Numbered from the stretch's first letter, positions 52,756 through 63,392 are shown. The stretch is 64,000 nt of DNA from Pseudarthrobacter sp. SSS035 (GCF_023273875.1 NZ_CP096882.1:2170001-2234000); one strand, 5' to 3'. The notes: generated from the sequence alone by a model not told the origin. Program-made: numbers and translations.

Positions 52756-53312
52756 GAAATAGAGCGTACCTGCTGCTGCATCAGCTGCTGTAGCGGCGCC
52801 GCCTGGCCACGGACCGTGCGGACGTGCGCGACGATGCCGGGCACAGCGCCGCGGATCTGCTCCCAGACGGCGTCAAAATCGGCATGGCCTCCGTACCAGG
52901 GATCCTCGATGCCTTGGTCCAGCAGGTCGCTGCCGGCAACGGCGCGGTCGAAGCTGCGGAGCATCCGGACCTTGTCCACGGAGACCGCGTCCGGCGCGGC
53001 GTCGCGCAGCCAGGCGTAGTGGTCAATGTCCAGTGCCAGGATGAGATCGCGCTCGCGGAACCACGCGTCCTGCCAGACGCGGGCAACATGGTGATCTGAG
53101 CTCAGGTGCGTTGCGGCAAGCCGGCGGGCGGCGCGCGGATCGATGGGCCGCCCTGCCTCATAACCGGTGGTTCCCGCCGAATCCACTGTCACATCCGAGC
53201 CCAGGCCTTCGGCTTGGAACGCCGCGCCCAGCATCATCTCGGCCATGGGTGACCGGCAGATATTTCCCGTGCAGACGGAGATGATGCGGTATGGGCTCGA
53301 CGATGAGTTCAT
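52752..53312 (-). CDS. Low-molecular-weight protein-tyrosine phosphatase
   Basis: A 186-residue phosphatase with the P-loop SVCTGNICRSPMAE (C-x5-R) at the N-terminus and the general-acid segment IEDPWYGGHADF near the end. ATG at 53312 is chosen from several in-frame starts. It precedes pabB with a 4-nt overlap, so the two should be cotranslated. Confidence 0.88.
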   Translation of the reverse strand: MNSSSSPYRIISVCTGNICRSPMAEMMLGAAFQAEGLGSDVTVDSAGTTGYEAGRPIDPRAARRLAATHLSSDHHVARVWQDAWFRERDLILALDIDHYAWLRDAAPDAVSVDKVRMLRSFDRAVAGSDLLDQGIEDPWYGGHADFDAVWEQIRGAVPGIVAHVRTVRGQAAPLQQLMQQQVRSIS

Positions 53313-53435
53313 GGGGCTAAGCATGCGGGACCGGGGACATTTTTGGCCAGCTGGCATTCACGTGGCGTGACAGATTCGTAAGAAATCTGACCGAATAAGT
53401 CAAAATTGTGTCCGTCCGGCCGCCTTCAATGTTCG

Positions 53436-54446
53436 TCAGGCGTCCCGCAGCGGGCGCCGGGCCAGCCATGCTGCCACGATCGCGCCGGAGATGTTGTGCC
53501 AGAGTGAGAAAACGGCGGACGGCAGGGCGGCCAGCGGGGTGAAATGCGCGGTGGCCAGCGTGGCGGCCAGGCCGGAGTTCTGCATGCCCACTTCGAAGGC
53601 GAGCGCCCTCCGTGCTTTATCGTCCAGCCGGCCCAGTTTGCCGGCCAGGTAGCCCAGGCCCAGGCCGAAGCCGTTGTGGAGGACCACTGCGAGGAACACA
53701 ATGCCGCCCGCGGCCACGATCTTGGAGGCGCTGCCCGCCACAACGATCGCGACAATGAAGGAAATTACGACGGCGGATGCCCAGGGGAGCGCCGGTAGCA
53801 GCTTGGCGATGAGGTTCTTGAAGAACAGCCGCGCCAGCAGCCCGGCGATGACGGGCAGGAGTACCGTCTTGACGATGTCCAGGACCATGCTCCCGGCGTC
53901 GATTTCCAGGAAGGATCCGGCCAGGAACAGGACGAGCAGTGGTGTAACCACCGGTGCGATCAGGGTGGATACCGAGGCGACGGCTACGGACAGGGCCACG
54001 TCCCCCTTGGCCAGGAAAGCCATCACGTTCGAGGCTGTGCCGGATGGTGCGCAGCCCACCAGGATCAGGCCTACGGCCAGCTCCGGCGGAAGCTGGAGCC
54101 CCACAGCAATCAGCCAGCCCGCACCGGGCATGATCACGTAGTGCGCCACGATGCCCAGAACCACTGCCCACGGGCGCTTCACCACGGAGGCAAAGTCCGG
54201 CGGGGTCAGGGTCAGGCCCATGCAGAACATGATGATGCCCAGCAGGTAGGGGACGCTGGGTCCCAGGGGCTGGAAGGTTGCCGGCACAAGGAAGCCGGCG
54301 ACGCCTGCCAGGACCACCAGCGCCGGGAAGATCGTGACGGCAAGCCGCGCGATTTTCGCTTCGGCGGCCAGCGCCGCGTTGGTGGGTACCGGGGCGTGAT
54401 CAGTGCCGGATTCTGTCGTTTTGGGGGATTTGGTTGCCTCAAGCAT
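53436..54446 (-). CDS. BASS-family (bile acid:sodium symporter-like) transporter
   Basis: A 336-residue membrane protein with about 10 segments. Family marks: GIIMFCMGLTLTPPDF, LVGCAPSGTASNVMAFLAKGDVALSV and FEVGMQNSGLAATLATAHF. Such transporters move organic anions such as pantoate with Na+. The N-terminal 30 residues are polar. Monocistronic. Confidence 0.88.
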   Translation of the reverse strand: MLEATKSPKTTESGTDHAPVPTNAALAAEAKIARLAVTIFPALVVLAGVAGFLVPATFQPLGPSVPYLLGIIMFCMGLTLTPPDFASVVKRPWAVVLGIVAHYVIMPGAGWLIAVGLQLPPELAVGLILVGCAPSGTASNVMAFLAKGDVALSVAVASVSTLIAPVVTPLLVLFLAGSFLEIDAGSMVLDIVKTVLLPVIAGLLARLFFKNLIAKLLPALPWASAVVISFIVAIVVAGSASKIVAAGGIVFLAVVLHNGFGLGLGYLAGKLGRLDDKARRALAFEVGMQNSGLAATLATAHFTPLAALPSAVFSLWHNISGAIVAAWLARRPLRDA

Positions 54447-54545
54447 TTATTGATCGTGGCATTGATGTCCGGGGGGTGGCCACTTCATGACCATGCTCTG
54501 GGCAAAAATGTCAGACATCTGCGCGTTGGCGGATTAGTGGACGGC

Positions 54546-55169
54546 CTAGTGGATCAGCGCTAGGAGAATGCCTACCGCCACAAAGAGCACCCCGAAGATC
54601 CGGCTCAGGATCTTCTGGCCGCGGGCGTTGTGCGTGAAGCGCTGGAAGGATTTGGCGGCAAAGGCGAAGAAGAACCACATGACCACGATGTCGATCACCA
54701 CCACGGTGGCTGTGAGCACAAGATACTGCGGCAGGAGCGGCTGTTCCGGGCGGATGAACTGTGGCATAAACGCGAGGAAGAAAACGATGGCCTTCGGGTT
54801 GAGCAGGTTGACCCAGAGGCCGCGCCGGAACATCGACCAGGCGGGCTCGTTCCGGAGAGCGGCGGCCTGTTCCTGGTCCACTTCCGGTTTGCTCAGGAAC
54901 TGACGGATGCCCAGGTAGACCAGGTAGGCGGCTCCGGCGTAACGGATCACATTGAAGGCCACCGGGGAGCTCGCCACCAGCACGCCGACCCCCAACGCCA
55001 CGATCACCACGTGGACAACCAGGGCTGCCTGCTGGCCCAGGATTCCCCAGATGGAGCGGCGGAATCCGGACGTGAGTGAGTTGCTCATGGTGTTGATGGC
55101 ACCGGCGCCGGGCGTGAAACTGATCAGGACGCCGGCGCCCGCGAGGGCGAGCCAAAGGGAGAATTGCAC
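54546..55169 (-). CDS. LysE/RhtB-family amino acid exporter
   Basis: A 207-residue, six-segment exporter of the RhtB type: ISFTPGAGAINTMSNSLTSGFRR at the start and WVNLLNPKAIVFFLAFMPQFI in the middle. Substrate is probably homoserine, threonine or leucine by family, not shown here. Unlike lysE at 37346 it has no adjacent regulator. Confidence 0.88.
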   Translation of the reverse strand: MQFSLWLALAGAGVLISFTPGAGAINTMSNSLTSGFRRSIWGILGQQAALVVHVVIVALGVGVLVASSPVAFNVIRYAGAAYLVYLGIRQFLSKPEVDQEQAAALRNEPAWSMFRRGLWVNLLNPKAIVFFLAFMPQFIRPEQPLLPQYLVLTATVVVIDIVVMWFFFAFAAKSFQRFTHNARGQKILSRIFGVLFVAVGILLALIH

Positions 55170-55302
55170 TTGGCAAGTTTAGTGCCGACCTCACCACAGG
55201 GTGGTCACGGGCTCAAAGGCGTGAAGATTGGTTCGAGGCTATTTGCCGCTTCCAGCCGCCGGAACAGGTCAGCTGCCATATGTGGACAACGGCAGGCTCG
55301 CA

Positions 55303-56124
55303 TCACGCCCGGGCGATGACCTCGCCGTTCGGGATCAGGAACCAGCCGTCGTCGGTGGATCCCCAGCGGTGCCAGCCTGCCGAAATCCGGGCCAGGTCCG
55401 CTGGATTGGCGAAGCCGTATTCAAGGGCCTGCTCCGCGAAGGCCGAATGCAGCACGCGTTCGCCCCAGACCCGGGCCTGCCATCTCCGCTGTTGCCCGGT
55501 GGCATACAGCCAGTTGCTGCTGGTGGGTGCCACGTTGCTGAAGCCTGCGGACTGGGCCCAGGACACGAGCCGGCGGCCGGCGTCGGGCTCGGCCCCATTG
55601 CGTCGTGCGATCCGCTGGTACAGGTCCATCCATTCGTCCAGTTCGGGGATGGCGGGGTACCAGCTCATGCCGTGGAAGTCGGCGTCGCGCACTGCCACAA
55701 TGCCGCCCGGCTTCGCCACCCGGCGCATCTCGCGCAACGCCTCCACCGGGTCCGTCAGGTGCTGGAGCACTTGGTGGGCATGGACGACGTCGAACGTTTC
55801 GTCCTCGAAGTCGAGGTCATAGATGTTGCCGGCCAGGAACTCCGCATTGGCCACGCCGCGCTCGACGGCAAGCGCCGTCGCCTGGGCGATGATGTCCGGC
55901 GACCGGTCCAGGCCGGTGACCTTTCCGGGCGACACCAGCCCGGCGAAATCGCAGGTGATGCTCCCCGGGCCGCAGCCGACGTCGAGCACTGAAACCCCGG
56001 GCGTGAGGTGCGGAATGACAAAAGCCGCGGAGTTCTCCGCGGTCCTGGAGGCGTGGGCGCGGACCACCGACTCGTGGTGGCCGTGCGTGTACACATCGTC
56101 GTCGTCAGGCTGCTGCGTACTCAT
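55303..56124 (-). CDS. Class I SAM-dependent methyltransferase
   Basis: A 273-residue methyltransferase: motif I VLDVGCGPGSITCDFA (about 45-60), VTGLDRSPDIIAQA, DVVHAHQVLQHLTDPVEALREM and KPGGIVAVRDADF. Resembles UbiE/methyltransferase_11 enzymes acting on small molecules. Monocistronic; substrate unknown. Confidence 0.87.
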   Translation of the reverse strand: MSTQQPDDDDVYTHGHHESVVRAHASRTAENSAAFVIPHLTPGVSVLDVGCGPGSITCDFAGLVSPGKVTGLDRSPDIIAQATALAVERGVANAEFLAGNIYDLDFEDETFDVVHAHQVLQHLTDPVEALREMRRVAKPGGIVAVRDADFHGMSWYPAIPELDEWMDLYQRIARRNGAEPDAGRRLVSWAQSAGFSNVAPTSSNWLYATGQQRRWQARVWGERVLHSAFAEQALEYGFANPADLARISAGWHRWGSTDDGWFLIPNGEVIARA

Positions 56125-56179
56125 AATGAAACGCTACCTCTCCGCAGTGAAAAACAAGCGGATCGTTCCGCGCGGCTAC

Positions 56180-56695
56180 TTACTTGGGCGGCGTAGGGGA
56201 GGCGGGGCCGCCGTCGGACGCTTCCTGCCGGGCCGCGACGGTGGCATCCACCATGGCGGTCATAAACCGGCTGACAAGCTCCAGCTCTTCGGGGGAGAAG
56301 TCCGCCATGGCGTTGCCCATGTGGCGCGAAAGCGGCATGAACATGGCACTGCCGTCCCGGAACGCCTTGGGTGTCATGCGGAGCTGGACCTGCCGCCGGT
56401 CCGGACCGAGACGCTCCCTGACCACGTGCCCGGAACTGTCCAACCGGTCGATGAGGGCGGTGGTGGCCGGCGAGCTGAGGTTGAGTTCCTTGCGCAGGAT
56501 GCCCGGCGTGACCACCAGGCCCTTGGCAGTGTGCCGCATGATCACCGCCAGCGCGTTGAGGTCCGTGCGGTGCATGTCGTTGCGGCCGCCGGCGGTGTCC
56601 ACGTAGCGGTTGGCCTCCAGCGTGAAGTCCTGAAGCAGGCGGACCAGGGCGAAGGGTGCGGAGTCCGGTGGGCGCTGGAACGCTTCGTCTGTCAT
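56180..56695 (-). CDS. MarR-family transcriptional regulator
   Basis: A 171-residue winged-helix repressor: DLNALAVIMRHTAKGLVVTPGILRKELNL, SSPATTALIDRLDSSGHVVRE and PDRRQVQLRMTPKA, the recognition helix and wing. ATG at 56695. It is divergent from an MMPL transporter with two palindromes in the 187-base gap, so it most likely represses that transporter and itself. Confidence 0.9.
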   Translation of the reverse strand: MTDEAFQRPPDSAPFALVRLLQDFTLEANRYVDTAGGRNDMHRTDLNALAVIMRHTAKGLVVTPGILRKELNLSSPATTALIDRLDSSGHVVRERLGPDRRQVQLRMTPKAFRDGSAMFMPLSRHMGNAMADFSPEELELVSRFMTAMVDATVAARQEASDGGPASPTPPK

Positions 56696-56774
56696 GGTCG
56701 TCCCGCCTCCGTTCGCTTGCTGCGTGCCCAAGATCTGGTCTGGTGCCCTGACGGATATTACTGCAGCGACGCCC

Positions 56775-56803
56775 GTTGGGTAGTTTCAAACAGGAAACCC
56801 AAC
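56775..56803. promoter_or_regulatory. Candidate MarR operator 1
   Basis: GTTGGGT (56775-56781) and ACCCAAC (56797-56803) enclose GTTTCAAACAGGAAAC, a second, offset inverted repeat. Confidence 0.55.
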
Positions 56804-56813
56804 CCAGGGCACT

Positions 56814-56832
56814 TATCTCCATGGTGGAGATA
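56814..56832. promoter_or_regulatory. Candidate MarR operator 2
   Basis: TATCTCCA-TGG-TGGAGATA, perfect 8-bp arms, 51 bases before the MMPL start. Confidence 0.65.
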
Positions 56833-56882
56833 CTCTAGGATGGAATCAAGTGTACCGCGGCCACCCGAGCGAAGCAGGAATC

Positions 56883-59126
56883 ATGAAATCAAGTCCCCTA
56901 CACAGCGCGAGGGTTCCGTTCTGGCTGCGCTGGCTCCTTCCCGTTCTGCTGGTTCTCACGTGGCTGGCCATTGCCGGGGTGGGCGGCCCCACGTTCGGCC
57001 GGCTCGACGAGGTCTCCTCGAACGACCAGGCCTCGTTCTTGCCGGCGAGCGCCGAGGCCACCGCGGCCCAGGACTGGCAGGCAAAGTTCCGCGATTCAGA
57101 CGAAGTGCCGGCGGTCATCGTCATCGAAAACGACGCCGCCATCAGCCCCACGGAGCTTGGCGATCTGGCATCCCTGAAGGCTGGGCTAGAGGGCCTGGAG
57201 CCGGGCAGCGCGGTGATCGGCCCCATCCCGTCCGAGGACGGGAAAGCGGTACAGTTCATTGCCCCGATCGGGTCCTCCGACCAGCTCAAGGAATCCGTCC
57301 AGGAGTTGCGGGACTTCCTGGCGGATTCCGTCCCCGCGGGCATGCAGGCCTTCGTCACCGGCCCCGCGGGACTGACGGCAGACCTGGTCAGCGCCTTCGC
57401 CGGCATTGACGGCATCCTGCTGCTGGTGGCGCTCGGCGCGGTCTTCCTGATCCTGCTGATCGTCTACCGTTCACTCCTGCTCCCCATCGCCGTCCTGCTC
57501 ACCTCGGTTTTTGCGCTTTGCGCCGCCATCCTGCTGGTGTTCGGCATGGCAAAGCTCGGCTGGATCCAGCTGAGCGGCCAAAGCCAGGGCATCCTGTCCA
57601 TCCTGGTGATCGGCGCGGCCACGGACTATGCCCTGCTGTACGTGGCGCGGTTCCGCGAGGCCCTGACCCACACGCGCAACCGGACCGAAGCCGTGCTCAC
57701 AGCGTGGAAAGCTTCGTTCGAACCCATCCTGGCCTCCGGTGCCACCGTCATCATTGCCCTGCTCTGCCTCCTGTTCTCCGACCTGAACTCCAACAAGGCG
57801 CTTGGTCCAGTGGCGGCCGCTGGCATCCTCTGCTCGCTCTTCGCCGCGCTGACGCTGTTGCCTGCGCTGATGGCGCTTTCGGGCCGGGCTGCGTTCTGGC
57901 CGTTCCGCCCCAAGCTGGTTCCGGCAGGCGAGCGTGAGCCCGAGCTGGTCACCGGCCTGGAAGGGCAGAAAGGCGTCTGGCGGGCCACGGGTTCGCTGGT
58001 CTCCCGCCGCCCGCGAACGGTCTGGGTCACGTCGGTCCTCCTTTTGCTGGTCGCTTCGGCCGGGGTGCTGCAGCTAAAGGCCAACGGCGTGCCGCAGACC
58101 GACGTCATCCTCACCGCGTCCAATGCGGTGGACGGCCAGGACGCGCTGGCCCGACATTTCGACGCCGGCAGCGGCAGCCCCGCCGTCGTCATCGCGGACG
58201 AAAGTAAAGCCGATGAAGTGCTGGCAAAGGTCAAAGCGGCCGACGGCGTGGGCGACGCCTACCTCCTGGCTGAAGGCGGTGTGCCGATCACCGGCGCCCC
58301 CGGGACTACCAGCGTGCCGGACGTCCACGACGGCAAGGTGCTGATCAACGCCACGCTCAACTACGCCGCGGATTCCATCGAGGCGGAGGATGCCGTCAAG
58401 GCGCTGCGCGACGAGGTAAAAACGGTCGACGCCGGCGCGCTGGTTGGCGGCGTGACCGCCACGGCGCTGGACACCAACACCACCGCCCAGCGCGACCTGG
58501 TGATCATCATCCCCATTGTGCTGGCGGTCATCCTGCTCATCCTGATGTTGCTGCTGCGATCAGTCCTGGCGCCGGTCCTGTTGGTGCTTTCGGTGGTGCT
58601 GTCCTACGGGGCGGCCATGGGCGTCTCGGCGCTGGTCTTCAACCACATCCTCGGCTTCCCGGGTGCCGACGCCACCGTCCCGTTGTTCGGGTTTGTGTTC
58701 CTGGTGGCCCTGGGCGTGGATTACAACATCTTCCTGATGAGCCGCGTCCGGGAGGAATCCCTGAAGCACGGGACCCGGCCGGGCATCCTGCGCGGACTCG
58801 GAGTGACCGGCGGAGTGATCACCTCGGCCGGCGTGGTGCTGGCTGCCACATTCGCCGCCCTGGGCGTCATTCCCATCATGTTCCTGGTGCAGCTCGCCTT
58901 CATTGTGGCCTTCGGCGTCCTGCTGGACACCGTGCTGGTCCGCTCGCTGCTGGTCCCCGCACTGGCGCACGACATCGGCCCGCGCATCTGGTGGCCCGGC
59001 AAGCTCGGCAGGCCGGAGCTGGATGTTGCGGCGCTGGAAGTGGCGGGGCGGCGGGATGCTGGCGCGCTGGATGCCAGCGCATTGGGCGCCGATCTGGAAT
59101 CCGCAGAGGACGCTGGCCGCCGGTAG
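56883..59126 (+). CDS. MMPL/RND-family transporter
   Basis: A 747-residue membrane transporter with the MMPL (YdfJ-like) layout: N-terminal membrane segment, an extracellular domain, five to six segments, a second extracellular domain and a final set of segments. Conserved pieces: SILVIGAATDYALLYVARFREAL (first half) and LVALGVDYNIFLMSRVREE (second half), carrying the proton-relay Asp-Tyr pairs. ATG at 56883 is preferred over 56850. Probably exports lipids or drugs; regulated by the divergent MarR protein. Confidence 0.9.
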   Translation: MKSSPLHSARVPFWLRWLLPVLLVLTWLAIAGVGGPTFGRLDEVSSNDQASFLPASAEATAAQDWQAKFRDSDEVPAVIVIENDAAISPTELGDLASLKAGLEGLEPGSAVIGPIPSEDGKAVQFIAPIGSSDQLKESVQELRDFLADSVPAGMQAFVTGPAGLTADLVSAFAGIDGILLLVALGAVFLILLIVYRSLLLPIAVLLTSVFALCAAILLVFGMAKLGWIQLSGQSQGILSILVIGAATDYALLYVARFREALTHTRNRTEAVLTAWKASFEPILASGATVIIALLCLLFSDLNSNKALGPVAAAGILCSLFAALTLLPALMALSGRAAFWPFRPKLVPAGEREPELVTGLEGQKGVWRATGSLVSRRPRTVWVTSVLLLLVASAGVLQLKANGVPQTDVILTASNAVDGQDALARHFDAGSGSPAVVIADESKADEVLAKVKAADGVGDAYLLAEGGVPITGAPGTTSVPDVHDGKVLINATLNYAADSIEAEDAVKALRDEVKTVDAGALVGGVTATALDTNTTAQRDLVIIIPIVLAVILLILMLLLRSVLAPVLLVLSVVLSYGAAMGVSALVFNHILGFPGADATVPLFGFVFLVALGVDYNIFLMSRVREESLKHGTRPGILRGLGVTGGVITSAGVVLAATFAALGVIPIMFLVQLAFIVAFGVLLDTVLVRSLLVPALAHDIGPRIWWPGKLGRPELDVAALEVAGRRDAGALDASALGADLESAEDAGRR

Positions 59127-59155
59127 GACTGGAGCCCTGTCCGGCCGGGGTTCCC

Positions 59156-60085
59156 TCAGCCCTGCGCGCGCCACCAGGCCGCCGTGGCCGCGGCCGCCTC
59201 GGGCAGGGGCGTCGGGCGGAGCCCAAACGCGGCCTGGCTGGCCGCGGAGTCCATCACAAACGGCTGCTCGAACTGGTAGAGCAGTTCCGCAACTTCGCGG
59301 AAGTCTTTCGAGAACACACCCATGGCACGGAGCGCCCAGCCGGGTATGGCCCCTATCTTCGGCGGCTGTACTCCGCCGGCCTCGGTGAACGCTGTGGCCA
59401 GCTGCCGCTGCGTGACTGCCGGACCCGTGGGGGCGTGCCACACCTTGTTCCACAGCGAGGGCGTCTTCGCGGCATGGATCATCGCCGCGGCCAGGTCCGG
59501 GACGTACGTGAACGAATGGGGCTGGTCTGTGCCTCCTATGACCCACAATTTCTTGCCGGCCAGCACTGTGGGGACCACACGCTCGCCGCCATGTGAGATT
59601 CGCACCCGTGGGCCAAAGAAATCGCCGGCAACCACGCTGACAGTGTTGACGGGGGAGGCGTCCCGCGCCTTGAGCAGCGCGGTGCGGACGCCCCGCTTGC
59701 CGCCCTCGGCAGTCCGCGGACCCGCCTCGACCATGGGGCGTTCAGGCTCGCTGTACGAGTAAAGGCTTTCGGGGAAGACGACGACGGCGCCCGCCTCGCC
59801 CGCTGCGGCCAGCACCGTTTGCTCGGCCCGGGGCAGTTCTGCTTGCCACGCGTCCACGGTGTAGGAGGAGCCGTGGATGCAGTGGAAGACTGCGGTGGCG
59901 CCCGCGAAGGCCTCCCGCACTTGGGCGGCATCCTGGACGTCGGCCTTGACCCGCCCCACCAGCGGATGCTCGGGGCCGCTGCCGGAACGGGTGAGGATCC
60001 TGACGGTTTTCCCCTGGTTGGCGAGCTGTCCTGCGACCGTCCAGCCCACAGGCCCCGCGCCCGTTACTACAAATACATCGTTCAT
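59156..60085 (-). CDS. NAD(P)-dependent epimerase/dehydrogenase-like protein
   Basis: A 309-residue extended short-chain dehydrogenase: VFVVTGAGPVGWTVAGQLA (nucleotide-binding loop), and a later SLYSYSEPERPM in the place of the usual YxxxK. The Tyr is present but the Lys four residues on is not, so catalysis may differ. The segment HSFTYVPDLAAAMIHAA is typical of NAD-dependent epimerases. ATG at 60085. Divergent from a TetR gene, and strongly linked to it by two operators. Confidence 0.85.
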   Translation of the reverse strand: MNDVFVVTGAGPVGWTVAGQLANQGKTVRILTRSGSGPEHPLVGRVKADVQDAAQVREAFAGATAVFHCIHGSSYTVDAWQAELPRAEQTVLAAAGEAGAVVVFPESLYSYSEPERPMVEAGPRTAEGGKRGVRTALLKARDASPVNTVSVVAGDFFGPRVRISHGGERVVPTVLAGKKLWVIGGTDQPHSFTYVPDLAAAMIHAAKTPSLWNKVWHAPTGPAVTQRQLATAFTEAGGVQPPKIGAIPGWALRAMGVFSKDFREVAELLYQFEQPFVMDSAASQAAFGLRPTPLPEAAAATAAWWRAQG

Positions 60086-60107
60086 GGCTTCCCCTTTAGG
60101 ATTCGTT

Positions 60108-60124
60108 ATTGAGAGCACCGCTCT
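60108..60124. promoter_or_regulatory. TetR operator, epimerase side
   Basis: Contains the palindrome GAGAGC-ACC-GCTCTC. As a whole, 17 bases are the exact reverse complement of 60159-60175. Confidence 0.75.
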
Positions 60125-60158
60125 CCCAGTAGCGTGCACCTCCAGCCCGCAGCTGTCA

Positions 60159-60175
60159 AGAGCGGTGCTCTCAAT
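60159..60175. promoter_or_regulatory. TetR operator, regulator side
   Basis: Second copy, inverted: AGAGCGGTGCTCTC core. Just ahead of TTGACA at 60177, a possible -35 for the regulator gene. Confidence 0.75.
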
Positions 60176-60211
60176 TGTTGACACTGCTCTGCTTTATGCG
60201 ATGCTGGACCG

Positions 60212-60991
60212 ATGAATGACCCTGCCGCGGACGCGGAAACCACCCTTCGGACACCGCGGGAGCGCGCCCGGGCCCAGACCATTGCTGACATCGTCAGGCT
60301 GGGCAGGGAGCACCTGGCAACGCACGGCGCGGCCGCCCTGTCCCTCCGCGCCGTGGCAAGGGATCTTGGCGTGGTCTCCTCCGCGGTCTACCGCTACGTG
60401 GCCAGCCGCGACGAGCTACTCACGCTGCTTCTGGTGGACGCCTACAGCGAGCTCGGCGACGCCGTGGATGCCGCGGTGAACGCGGTGCCGGAGCGTGACT
60501 TTGATGGCAGGTTCAAGGCGCTCGGCCGGTCTGTCAGGACCTGGGCGCTACGGGAGCCGGCGCGCTACGGCCTGCTTTTCGGGAGTCCGGTCCCCGGCTA
60601 CCAGGCCCCCTCGAGCCAGACCACAACCCCGGGAACGCGCGTGATCTACCGCCTGATCGGCATTCTCGACGCCGCCTACCGGGCAGGTGCGCTGACCGCG
60701 ACGTCGGCGCGCACCGCCGTCGTACCTTCTGCCTTGTCTGCCGATCTGGAAGCGATCCGCAGCGAACTCGGGCTGGCCATGCCGGACGTGCTCCAGGCGA
60801 ACGGCGCCCTCGTATGGACGTCGCTCTTCGGGGCCGTGAGTTTTGAGGTTTTTGGCCAATACGGAGCGGACACGTTCCGTGCCCGGGACGAGCTCTTTGA
60901 ACACCACCTCGCCGTCCTCGCGGGGGTGGCCGGGCTCGTGCCTGACAGAAACCCGCAGGACGCCCCGAAGTCTGCCGCCACCCCTGTTTAG
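60212..60991 (+). CDS. TetR-family transcriptional regulator
   Basis: A 259-residue TetR regulator: helix-turn-helix in residues 20-70 (LATHGAAALSLRAVARDLGV, VSSAVYRYVASRDELLTLL), and a larger ligand domain with WALREPARYGLLFGSPVPGY, seen in one actinobacterial TetR subfamily. It is likely to repress the divergent epimerase gene and itself. Confidence 0.9.
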   Translation: MNDPAADAETTLRTPRERARAQTIADIVRLGREHLATHGAAALSLRAVARDLGVVSSAVYRYVASRDELLTLLLVDAYSELGDAVDAAVNAVPERDFDGRFKALGRSVRTWALREPARYGLLFGSPVPGYQAPSSQTTTPGTRVIYRLIGILDAAYRAGALTATSARTAVVPSALSADLEAIRSELGLAMPDVLQANGALVWTSLFGAVSFEVFGQYGADTFRARDELFEHHLAVLAGVAGLVPDRNPQDAPKSAATPV

Positions 60992-61060
60992 CCCGCCTCC
61001 GGCTGGGTAGACTCCAAATGCGCCCGGATGGACGCGGAAACTCAAAGGAGAGATCGCATC

Positions 61061-61288
61061 ATGACTGAGAACACCGCACCTGAAGAAGACCGCCGCAAAG
61101 GCAGCACCGAACCCGGGCTGGAGGGTGAAGGTGGCCAGTATGAGGAAGGCGACTACGGCGAGGCCGGCGTGGTGGGCGGCGCGGAGAACCAGCCCGAGGA
61201 GGGCAACTATCCCGAAGGCGACTACGGCGACGCCGGCTCTGTTGACGGCGCGCGCGAGGTGGAAGTGGACGAGGACAAGAACTCGTAG
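61061..61288 (+). CDS. Small acidic protein with internal duplication
   Basis: A 75-residue protein rich in Glu, Gly and Asp with two related units, YEEGDYGEAGVVGGA (about 27-41) and YPEGDYGDAGSVDGA (about 49-63). No hydrophobic segment; probably disordered. ATG at 61061 behind AAAGGAG; a start at 61028 would cover that site. Its position just before dnaK with a HAIR-containing gap may be chance. Function unknown. Confidence 0.78.
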   Translation: MTENTAPEEDRRKGSTEPGLEGEGGQYEEGDYGEAGVVGGAENQPEEGNYPEGDYGDAGSVDGAREVEVDEDKNS

Positions 61289-61389
61289 CGGCCGTTCACG
61301 CACAGCGAACTACTGCCAGGGAAGCGGATTTCTCGCCTGAAACCCCCGGGATTCCGGGGGTTCGATTGAGAGTGCCGTGACCCAAAAAT

Positions 61390-61420
61390 CCAAAGTTGAG
61401 CGTACTACGCTCAACTTTGG
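61390..61420. promoter_or_regulatory. HAIR operator 1 (HspR site)
   Basis: Perfect palindrome: 15-bp arms starting CCAAAGTTGAGCGTA around one central base, with the HspR half-sites TTGAGC/GCTCAA at its heart. It lies immediately upstream of the -35. Confidence 0.85.
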
Positions 61421-61421
61421 A

Positions 61422-61449
61422 TTGACATCGCTTGCGCCCTGAGTAAAGT
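61422..61449 (+). promoter_or_regulatory. dnaK promoter
   Basis: TTGACA (61422-61427), 16-base spacer, TAAAGT (61444-61449). Flanked on both sides by HAIR boxes. Confidence 0.75.
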
Positions 61450-61468
61450 TGAGTGCAGAACGCTCAAC
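61448..61468. promoter_or_regulatory. HAIR operator 2 (HspR site)
   Basis: GTTGAGTG and CGCTCAAC, 8-bp arms with one mismatch, spacer 5. Overlaps the -10 and start region of the promoter, so HspR binding would block transcription. Confidence 0.8.
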
Positions 61469-61509
61469 ACGAGCGCCAGCAAGTTTCCAAGGAAAGAAGG
61501 AAGCAACAC

Positions 61510-63390
<1,881 letters not shown>

Positions 63391-63392
63391 CC

